Below, piece after piece: positions 50,069-61,341 of a stretch of DNA of 64,000 bases (position 1 is the stretch's first letter; each line of letters begins with the position of its first letter). Source of the DNA: Apis mellifera. Lineage: Eukaryota; Arthropoda; Insecta; Hymenoptera; Apidae. The notes under the pieces were generated by a model. The model was not told the DNA's origin and made no database searches. It saw only the letters and a program-made list of their open reading frames with translations. A program made the translations under genes and the position numbers. The stretch is taken from assembly GCF_003254395.2 (NCBI RefSeq), contig NC_037648.1, forward strand, positions 9,798,009 through 9,862,008, written 5' to 3'.

Positions 50069-53000
50069 GAGACCCTCATGCATCCACAAACGCTGCGCAC
50101 ACTTTCCTTCCAGGCTTCTTGTTTCGCCACTTTGTTTTTATTTTTGTTTCCAAACTCGTCAAGTATTAAATTCTTCCTGTTTCTTCGCGTCCCAACAGCA
50201 ACCGTATGTCACACCAAGAATATGAGTCGTATTCGATGATATAAGCACGATATTTTCACCTGACAATCATACGTCGTTCTCTTCTTATGCTTAATTTTCT
50301 GTACACTATTAGAAATCGAAAAATAAACACACTTCCGCGAAATTCATATTCTCCTGATAATGTCTTATCCGACATCTGCTAACGACACGACAATCGAAGT
50401 GTACGACACGCACAATTAAGAACACGTGTTTTTGAGGGTTGTGTTATGTTTAAAACTGAGAATGATCCAGTCAGCGCCCAATCTCTTCTTGTTTTTCTAT
50501 GTTTTGTTTATCATACTTTTGATGCAAAGATGAAATCGTTTGTACTTGCATACTGTTTTTTTGTCACTTAACTTAATTGCATACACAATCGTATGACTAC
50601 GAAACGAATAACAGTCAGAATTTAATCCAGGTAAAAGCGTCGAAAGAGAAAGAAACACGGTCGCAACAAGAGAGGTCGGTCACACGACATCGCTCGACTC
50701 GTGGCCTGACTACGACTACGGACGATCGTTCGTGCCTAAACCACGTTCCCCGTAATTCCCTTTCCCCCTCCATAGGGCGCTGCGTCGTCAACAGTGCCGA
50801 GCCGTGGATACATGGGCCCTGAAGGTAGGAGGCGCGGCTCGAAACCTCCGATTCACGCTCTTTCTATCTATCTCTCTTGTACCTTCTTCCCGTTGCCACT
50901 TTTTCATCGGTTTCTCTCTGTTCTTCCTTGAAATCCATCTCCTTTTCACTTTCTTCCTCTTCTAACTATAGTGACCATCTTTCTTTCTTTCTTTCTTTAT
51001 TCCATGATTCTATCTCTCTCTTTTTCTCTATTTCTTCCTTTTCTACATTTTCTATCCTATTTTCTATATTTTCTTTATATTTCTTGTCTATCACCATCTC
51101 TTTTGCTCCCTTCATTCTTTTATCTTCGTACTCATTTTATCATACTAACTACGAGTATATTTTCCTTTTCTCCTGCTCTTCTCTCTTTCTTTTTTATCCA
51201 GCGAAGGTCTATGAGAGCGGTGAAGAAGGATAGCTTTACACGGCTGGTGGGGTTTTGAAGGAAGCCGATGATGGTTCAACGTGGTCTACGACGACACTAA
51301 ATGTCGACGCCGCGACGTCGAACGGCATGTAAAAAGGGAAACCGGAGCCTCCTGAGGATTTCGATTATTGCAGCTACAAACAAATCTTTTCGGATTTTTG
51401 TTTCGTCAATCGTGTGCGAACATTATCCGGATTCAAAAAAAGTCACTTTTGAAAAATTTGGAAAAATAGTGTTTCTATCTAAAAAGATCAGACATTTAAT
51501 CATTCCAAATCATCTACATCAAACCGTCACAGCATCGTTGGAATCTCGTAATTCGTCGGAATGACGCACGACCGACTACTGTACCTTCCGTCGTGGCAAA
51601 CTTCAGCCAATGAATAATGGTTTAGGGTCGTCTTTGTTTTTTATTTGGTTCGCGCTTTAATCTTCCGTCCACCAAAGATAATGATAATTATTCTTAATAT
51701 TTCGACGCTTCTTTGTGGAATATTTATCAAGAGATATCTTAAATTTGACGTCGTTTTCATTAGTAATCTAATAAAAATATTTATTCTAGTATTTATCCAT
51801 TGAAAAATAAATCATGATTAGATATAAAATTATATTGAATAAATGAAATTACAATTTGAACAATTTTATCTTTTTTTTCATAAGTTTTAACTATTTATTT
51901 AATGCATAGAAAAACATTTGATATGATGCACTCGTTTATAACGTTCAACGTAATTTCAAAAAACTGGAATAAATGCCACATTCACTAAATATTTTATTAT
52001 TTGTTTTTCAATTATTCAAGGTTAAAGTACATAAATATAATAGTGTAGTGAGATAAATGAGAAATACTCTTTTTGGAGACTGTACCCGCACGCTATTATC
52101 TCCTAGCGGTGTTTCAGAAGAAACATAGGCGTCACCTTTGACAATCTGATGAATGAACTTTACCGAAAAGCACTTTGTCATATATATACAAAAACTTGTT
52201 TCTTGTTCAAGGAATTTTACTTCCAGACTATTATTTTGTATATTAAATAACATTCTTATTCTTAACAAATCACTAATTTGAAAAAAATCATTACTCAATA
52301 TACGCAATAATTTAAATTTTTATTAAAATTAAAATAAATCAATAAATTGAATAATATGAAACATAAAAAATTTTGTCATTTATTTTATATCATTAATGAA
52401 TTTTCATGTTATATTAATCAAAATAATGATATACAAACAATAAAAAAACCAAAATATACGATACAATAATTATAAACAATTAGAAGTTCCAAATGATACA
52501 AGAAAATTAAAACATGTTCCCTAAGTATCCGCGCCATTGGCATGGCAAGTACCCCTTGCTCTCCCTGTACGGAAAGTCTCTACCCACCATGCCACGCTAT
52601 GCCGTGCTGTGCTGCGCTGTGCTACGGTTTGCCGTGCCATCCTCAACCGCGTAGCGTGGCTAGTTGTTTCTTTTCTTTATTCCTTTGTCGGAAAGTCGGT
52701 GGCGAGTCTCGTTTTTAAGAGAAGAGTAGAGGGGAGGAGGCAAAAGGAAAACGACAACCGCTCAGCAGGGGCTGAGGAAGGAATGGTCGGGCTGGGGCTA
52801 CAGAGAGGGGTACAGGGAGGGAGGAAGGGCCACGCAGCAAGGAGAATAAAACGTACGGTTCAAAAATTCAGTACAGACTAACCTCGAAATAAAGCCGACA
52901 ACTCGCTCAGGAAACTAAAGCATATCTATTAATAATAAACTGTTTTCAGTGAACTGTCTTCCTGTCGTCTGGAGAGAGGTACGATTGCTCTTTGCGAATG

Positions 53001-55580
53001 CGACACGCCGGCTTTTGCATGGTATCGCCCATTCGAAAGCGTTGTCCGGCCTGGCGTCCGTTTCGTTTGCGTTATTATGTAATGTTACGTGCGAATAGCG
53101 TGTATATGGCACGCCGGTAAAAGGCTGTTGCACTATTAAAGAAAATTGCCCTCTCGCGGTGGTGAATAGGAAGCGTCATGCATTCTTCGATACGGTCATC
53201 GATCTGCTATTCGATCTAAGAACGTAAACTCTGCTATGTATAGTACTTTAGAAGTTTTTTTAATAATAAAAGAATAATATAAATTGAAGAGAAGTAAGTA
53301 GAATATATTTCAAATATATTCTCATAGAATACGAAATATATAATAAAGAAATCATTTCTAAGAAATTTTGAATACTATACTAGGTATTTATTTATTTATT
53401 ATATATATTTAGGTTATTAAATTTTTATTTCTTTAAAATTTGTACAAACGCTTTATTTTTAATATTTTTAGATAATTCTTTGATTATTTTGAGTGAATAT
53501 TATTTAAATTAACCTAAAACAATATAAATATGTATACTATTCATCTTAGTTTTTCTTTGCTACTAAGTAAATCATTTTATCTTAATTTTTGTTATCAAAA
53601 AGTTCAACTCGGGCACTTACTTTGTCTTTTAAATGTCAAAGATAACAATCTATCTTTTAATGATTGTGATGTTTTTCACAGTATTTACTATTTTTATCAA
53701 TGCAATAGCTGACAATATAAATATATATATTCTTTATTGCTATCGATTCCTATTTTTTCTAATTATTCTAAAATGACATTCGATTGTTAATTTGAGTTTT
53801 CTGACATTACAAAAATATCATAAAATGCATCACGGCAAAGTCATTATCATTGCATCAGTTAACACTCTACGTGTAAGGGGAAGTGGGCGTGAATTAAAAT
53901 GTTAGACGACACTGAAATATGCACGGGAATTTTTCTGTTACGCGACGCAATAATTAAACATTGAAATTTAAAAGAAATTATTTGTTTCATTATATTTTTA
54001 TAATTATATTAAATTATATTATTGGCATATTTTTAGTCAAATTTTGATTTGTTTAAATACAAAATTGAAGTTTCATATTACTTAAAATTGTAATATATGA
54101 TCAATTATAAAAACTTTAAATTACAAAAACAAAACTAAAATATTATTTTTCTATAAATTATTAAAAACAAAACATTCTGTAAAAAATAAGTCTACAAAAT
54201 TTAAAATTCTCGGAATGTGTTTCGGAAATGTTCAATTCCTTTCTTTTTTTTTCAAATGGACCATCCAAAGAAAAACAGGAAGGAGAGGATGAAGAGGAGA
54301 AAGGAAGAAATAAGAGAGGAAAGAAGGTCCACGACCGGATCTTATAATTACGCTAATTAGGCAGTAACGTGTAAAAAGAGCGGCGCGAGTATTTATCACA
54401 AGGTATCGTGGAAGGTATACGGAGGTCGGCAAAGGAGGACGTCGTACGACAGAATACGACAGGAAAGGCTATAATACAATTTTGCCGCAAGCATCAGAAG
54501 TAACAGCAGCAGCCACGGCGGTAAGCAAGCGAACAGCAACGCCGGTGCCGAGAAACAGACAACTGACATCGGTTTCGCTATACGTTCCTCGCATCTGACA
54601 GATATCTAATTTAAAGAAAATCCAAAAGTTAAAATTTTTTAAAGCTGATTCTTAAAAGTTTAAGTATGGAATGTTAGATATGGAATTTGTTTGTTGAATA
54701 ATAAGTATATTTCAAAACAATTAAATAATTAATAAATCATTAACTGATTTTATTAATTTTCTATTAATTACAATTTAATGTAGTTGGGAATTAATATGCA
54801 TATATTAATAAATATAAATAATTATAGGAATAATTATTTATATATAAAAATAATTATTTTGGAAATTGGATACCTAGTATGGATTAAAGATGACTAGTTT
54901 TTAATTTCTTAAATAAATAAATAATCGTATTGCAAATTTAAAATAAAAACAATGAATAAAACTTTTTAGAAAGATACAGAAAAATTATTTATTTATTTAT
55001 TATTATTTATTATCAATTATTAATATATATTATCAATTCAACATTGATTTCAGATTAACAATAAATTATTGTGTTTACATATATTATGTAAATTAAAAAT
55101 TTATATTATCTTTAAACATAAACATTGAGGTAAGAATTTCTTCGATTGCTATTTAATATTCGTATATTATTTTATTTTAACTTTATCTCATTTTAGGTCA
55201 TTATTAATTTAACGTACCCGGCCCAGCATCTCTTCTAAGATTTACGAACAAGGTATATTCAAAGAATCTCTCATACTCTTTCATAAAAATTAGCCCATCC
55301 CTACATAAGATGCGCCAACGCGTTCCCTATGCGCGTGTCTAGCTTAGCAAAGGGTTCATTCAAGCGGAATTATCGTTATCGCTGGTTTCCCGTTCTATTT
55401 TTCCGTGGGTGTGTAATCAGCGACCGACAAATCCGGACTGAACGTGTGTGGTTGCTACCCGTCAGAGATTTTTCTCTCATCAGGCCAGAACAGCCCGGGA
55501 CTGAGCGTTTATGGGTACCTTTGCTGGATGGATTCGTCGGAAGGGGAGGGTCGTGGGATAGAGGGGTTGGGTAGCGGCGG

Positions 55581-55697
55581 TGGCGGCGACGTGAGGGGGA
55601 GAGAGAGAGAGGAAAGAGAGAGCCTCGGTTGGATTACGGGCCAGTCGAGCCGGAGCGGGGGTGGGGGGAAGGAGGAAGCGGTCGGCGCCTTTGATCT
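55581..55697. promoter_or_regulatory. nkd: Candidate Wnt-response element upstream of nkd
   Basis: CCTTTGATCT at 55688-55697 is the exact reverse complement of AGATCAAAGG, a perfect TCF site. TGGCGGC at 55581-55587 is the reverse complement of a GCCGCCA helper site. They are about 100 bp apart in a GC-rich island 5.6 kb upstream of the nkd start. Drosophila TCF uses such pairs to find Wingless targets. The link to nkd rather than to the right-hand gene is inferred from nkd biology. Confidence 0.42.
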
Positions 55698-58600
55698 CAG
55701 CCGCGGGCGCCGACAAAGCGTTCATCCACTCTCCTACAACGGCGTGCTGTCTCGCGAGTAGGAGCGCGACAATGCTCACCAGGCAAAGCATGCGAGAGAG
55801 ATAATGGATAAAGTGAGCCAACCGGTAAGGTAGCATAATACAGAGCAAGAAGGAAGAGAAGCGGAAAGAGAAAGCTTGAGCAACGCCGGACGAATGGTAC
55901 GCTGCGGCGCGATGGGGGAAGGGAGAAAAACATAGAGAGGCCGAAGAACACATGGAGAGACTGAGAGAAAGAGAGCTCTTCGATCAGACGGAGAAACGAA
56001 TGGAAAAAGAGGGACCAAGGGACGAGCAAAGGGAGAAGATAGGGAACGAGAAAGTGTAAACACGAATGGAAGAGAAAGAAGGGGATAGGAAACAGAGATG
56101 ATTCGTTGGAGAAACAGAAAGAGCTAGAAAAACGGAGAGGGAGATTGGAAGGAAAAGAGAAAGGGAGAAAAGATCCGAAGATCCGTTCCACGATCTGGTG
56201 CTGTCGCGCTTGCTTTAGCATGGCACTGCCACTCCCTTGCGCCGGCTACACCAGCTTTGCTATTAATAAATAATGCTCCGTGATCCGCATTACAACTAAA
56301 GCGATTCGTTCCGCTCTTGGCTCTTTATTCCCAATATCTTCGAACATGTGGATATCCGCGAAATCTCTGTTCCTTCCGTATCGCGTCGGATCTTTTTTAG
56401 TAGGTTTCTGAATGAACCGCCTACCTTCGATACAACAAAGCTTATATATGACTTTGAAGAAGTCCACACCATGATTTCTCTTTAGTCGAGTTATAAGAGA
56501 CGCGTTAAAGAGATTCCAATTTAGAGTATTAGAGAAACAAGGATGTGTGAGGCGGCGAACATGATTCACGGAAATATGGATGCATCCATTTGATGGGTCA
56601 CGAAACTGCTATTTGTAATATTTCATGTTTATGACCCCGTATGCGATAATGATAACAGTCATCAATGAATAATATGTTAAAAAACAACGTTATGATGATT
56701 AAATGTCTATTAGAATATCATTATTTTTTTATGCAATTGTACTTTCTTTTTTACTTGATTCAAGTATATTTTGTGTAACAGTACTTTAATATTGAAATAT
56801 TTTTTAAATATTATAAAATTTTAAATTTATTGTTTAGAATTTGTTATAGAATATTTTAATAGAATCTAATAACAATCTTAGTTAATTTTCTGTGGTGGTT
56901 GTTCGAGCAGAACATAGGTCGACCGTAATTTACAGAAATTTTATTCGTGAAAATGTTTTACATACAAAGCTCCGTGTTTTTCTCCTAATATTGATTAAAA
57001 AACCGCATATTCCATATGTTTTTAGCCTCCTTTTGAGTTACTGCGCTCGTTGCACACACTTTGATTGCACTTAAGCAAATTTCAAGCCCTGGAAATTATA
57101 CAGGTTTAGCGCGAATAAAAACTGACTCTGATCACCAAACTTACAATATCTTTTTATTATTTGTAAAACGCTAATTTCTCAAATTCTTCGTGAACTTAAA
57201 TCACAGGAGACATATAGATTGCACCAACCATCATCAACTTGTCATTTAATTAATTTGATAAAATTATGGAACTTACACAAAAAGGAAACGGTATGACAAG
57301 TAGAGGGTTCCTCATTACGTTTTATAATTAGTCATACAATTACATATCAGAAACTTCTTGCAAATGGTTTTTAAGTATAATCGCAAATTGTGTAGAATAA
57401 ATAATTATAAATTGTATAGAATAACTTTTAGAAAAATGAATCTCAAAAGAATCGAGCCATATTCTTGAAACGCGTTGTTGATACATATAATTTTTATTTT
57501 CTATCATTTTGCTCCTGGTCAAATAATTTTTTGTGTTTTAGGTACTGAGTAGGCCATATCGTATCTTATACAAATTATGTCATTAATTAAGAAAAAGTAT
57601 AAATCAAATTTGATTTTTTAATTTAATTAATCTCTTGTTAAAATGACCGTTCATTGCCGGTATTAAAAAAAAAAAGAAATTAAATTATAAAAATAGGTAA
57701 AAATTTGAAATAGAAAATACATATATACATAACATAAATTTATATAAAATTAATCTTTGTAAAAATTAATACTTTAAACTAATAAAAAATTGTTTTTATC
57801 ATACTTTATATAATAATAAATTTATCATAATTTGTATAATAAAAATTCACTTTTCAAATAACAAATATAAAATAAGTTTACACGAAATATTAAATGTCAA
57901 TTTACTATTTACGAATGTTTCCTAATAGATATTAAATTATGCGACCTCGAAGCAAAAAGGCAGCTTCTGGCAACGCATTTCGAGTATAGCCCGATATTTT
58001 CGCATGTGGGCTGTACTTTTTTGATATATAAATATCCATTCTTATAAGAATCATATACTTAGAAATAATCGCACACGATCGCTTTACTTAATCATTTAAA
58101 TGTCTATTTAAATGCGATACGCGTAATATAGTTTATGTATTTATTACATAATTAGAATGCAATCGTGACATTCAGATTAATTAGGGACATATGCTGTAAA
58201 TTCATTGAAGCAGTGCTTAGAAGTCAAGTGAGAGCCAATAATAGATTTCATGTTCAATGTTTTAGGACAGATTTTGTCAGAGGATTATTATTCAAAAATT
58301 GAAAATAATTGATAAACTGAGAATTATTTCTTTTGATTATATAAAGTACACTTGATATCATTTGAATAAAAACATCCTTCTTATTTAAGATTACATAATA
58401 TTTACTATAATTATTAAAAATTCATATTAAAAATTTCAAAATAATTTGTTTAAAAAAAATACCTAATGAAATTTTTTGAACTTTGTTTTCATATTTATTA
58501 TCTTTGTATCTTTAAATAGTGTGTTAGAAGGATATTTCAGATGATAATGTCAAGTGTTTTATATATTTGCATAAAATATGAAAATAATTTGTAATGCAAA

Positions 58601-59430
58601 TAAAATGAGGTCCCTCTAAATTATTTATCCGAAACTAGAGATACACTTTTTACATTATTGCAGAAATAAATCGTATCACGAGGTAGTTAAGATCTTATTT
58701 AACGTAATACTTTAAACCGGTGTTTACCAAATTTTTAGCTAAAGATCTGATACTTTCATGACAAACTATTTGTACTTTGAATTTTACATATACTTTTATG
58801 TAGCAAACGTATCTTTAGCTCTTAAATTTCGAACAACGATTTCTAGTTTTACTTTAGAATTGCAAGGAAGAAAATTAAATTTTTTATATGATAATGACAA
58901 AATTTGGGACTTATTTGAATAAACATTTTTCATATATAACAAATTAATACAGACAAATCTATACTTTATCGTATATAAAGTGAAAGATGATCTTTTAGTG
59001 GTCAATTACCTAATATCTATATTTAAACTTCGATTTTTTCAAATTTAATACATATTTTTTTAAGTATCCTCAACAAATATCAGCCCGCACGCAAATGTAT
59101 CATTGCTTTTCGATTCAGTTTCCTTCATACTATACTTTTGTTTTAAATTTGCAAATAGCTCACGAAAATATCGAGAGCTATTTATTCGTCATGTTGTAAT
59201 CGATTTCGCTTCTTGAAATAATAAGTGCAGCTTGTCTTGAAAATTTATTATATATTACATTGTTTTTCATTGACGTTAATAATGATATTTAATTGTAATT
59301 ATTTGCACCGTCCTTTGAATTACTTCGATATTATACAACTAATTCCAAGAAGAGTGACATTGCTTTGAAAGCAAAATCGAATAACAAGATAAGCAAATTT
59401 CTCGGTCTTCATTAGAATTTTTTTCTTTAC

Positions 59431-59490
59431 TAAATTTATACATTACGTTTGTGTATATTTTAAATTTATACATTATGTGTGTGTATATTT
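59431..59490. repeat. Two 30-bp tandem copies
   Basis: TAAATTTATACATTACGTTT plus GTGTATATTT is followed at once by a copy that differs by a few bases (ATGTGT for ACGTTT). Non-coding. Confidence 0.9.
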
Positions 59491-60539
59491 TAAATACAAT
59501 ATGCAATGGACCAATGATAGGATTGGTATCTTATTCATCTCCCATCTTAAGAATTAAATTCACCTTATTCATTTATTATAATAATTATATTCTATTTTCA
59601 ATAGAAGTCGATATGCCTAATCATTTAAACGGCATTCTTAAGTTATCTTTAACGTTGTTAAGCTTATGAAATATATGTACATCGTACATGTATTCTATGA
59701 TTTCTAAAATAAGAAGTAAAAAGTTGTACAATCATTTGTATTGCAACTCAATAAATTGGAATACATTATTAAATGAATAAGATACATTAGCCTTCAAAAT
59801 TCCAAACGCTCATAGTTTTGCATATTTTCACAATTTTGATTACCTAATCTTCATATGTACATACATAGATAAAATTATTTAAGTGAAATAACTTTCTCAT
59901 TTAAATTTGTGCAATGTTCAATGGCCAATGCATTAAATAAGTAAATGCAACTTTGGCAACTGAATTTTCAATGACAAAAAAGTATACAATTTTAATCAAT
60001 ATAATTCGCCTTTTGTTTTTCCAGAAACCAAAGACTTTTTTCTTCACGATAAATAATTATATAAGGTATGTATTATCATTACATTATCGTAATTCATAAA
60101 ACAAATACATGTCTCGATACCTTTGTTCATTATACATTGTAATAAATTGAATCTCACATAAATCCCTTTTCTCAATATTGACACGAAACTTGTATTCCCA
60201 ATACATTTCGACACAAAATATAAACTATAAACTACATTAAAATATACGAATTTAGATTTGGTGAAGTGTAAATCATAATCATCTATCTCTCAGTAAATAT
60301 ACACTTTGTCCATAATCTTTGAAAAAATAAAATAATACATAGATAAAGCAAGTTTATACATTTTAATCCAGACTTATCAGAGTAAATAAGTGCTATTTTG
60401 TTTGTTTTTTTCTTAAGAAAGGAATATAATATGTTAAGTGGCTAAATTATAGTTTGATACCATAATTAATATGATCTTTTTTATTTTTTATAACAATGAA
60501 TTATATTAGCAATTCACTGACATAAATGATTCAAAAATA

Positions 60540-61341
60540 AACTATAGTTAAAACATTACATCTCCAGCCATAAAGTTCTTTTTTTAATAAATCCATAGAT
60601 TCAACAACAGGACAAGGATTTACAGTTGAGGGCACTTTTTTTCTCTGCCTGTCTTTAATAAAGGCGCTGGACCATTTCATATGCTATTTTTTAAACAGCA
60701 AAGATTCAGCGTAATGTACAGGTATTGTACTTCTAAACCTACCGATCCATAACTTGGAGATCGATAACTCACGGATTGTTTTCATTCTCTGGTACTCTAT
60801 TTTATTTTGTGTTTTTATTTTTTTATAGAGTATATTATAAGCCCCAAATATATATATTTGTACATAGCTATCATATCCAATGAAAAGTGTACATTAAACT
60901 CAACTGAATCACGTACAGTTCACTCACAACATCAAAAATAGACTATTGCAAGAGTGCATTAGCATGTGACACCCTGTAGATAGTTATTATTCAACCAAGG
61001 TACCATTTCCCATACACATTCCGTGACTTTCTTCTCCTGTAAGAATCTGAAACGTAGACGATATGTACAAATTTTATATGATATCACAATATCACTCTTA
61101 TAAATCTTTGAGTCTTTTTTTTCATTAAATGCGATTTGCCGCATCGTTATATAAATTGTTGATCCCACATTGTTGGACTATAATATAATGCAGCATCTGA
61201 TAAGATATAAATCTTGAGATCATATATATTACATTATAAATCGATCGCAATTTTTAAAGAGTGTACTACATGTACATATTGCCTACGATACAGATTCTGT
61301 TCTAGATGTAATACAGGAAATACAGGTAAATTACGTTAATC
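60540..61341 (-). other. Probable 3' UTR of the AT-hook protein gene
   Basis: Follows the TAA stop at 61,344-61,342 on the minus strand. No exon or RNA gene is seen. Several TTTATT words (minus-strand AATAAA) around 60,590-60,810 could be its poly(A) signal; none can be chosen. The boundary given is approximate. Confidence 0.4.

Larger units (their letters stand above)
50069..60539. other. nkd 5' region and intergenic DNA
   Basis: No exon was supported in this 10.5-kb interval. The CpG-rich part just after nkd exon 1 (50,100-51,600) probably contains its promoter and 5' UTR. Further GC-rich islands at 52,510-53,200, 54,230-54,600 and 55,200-56,600 are separated by very AT-rich DNA and look like regulatory islands rather than exons. 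The 52,560-52,645 part is a short run of GCCGTGC/GCTGTGC-type imperfect repeats. Long antisense frames at 55,480-56,221 come from GA/CT-rich low-complexity sequence. Confidence 0.5.

Noticed and set aside
50882..51258. Two overlapping 95-118 codon frames in a CT-rich tract
   Set aside because: Pyrimidine-rich low-complexity sequence gives Ser/Phe/Leu peptides in two frames at once.
55480..56221. Overlapping 95-174 codon antisense frames
   Set aside because: Produced by GA-rich sequence on the plus strand; Ser/Leu/Phe/Pro-rich peptides without motifs.
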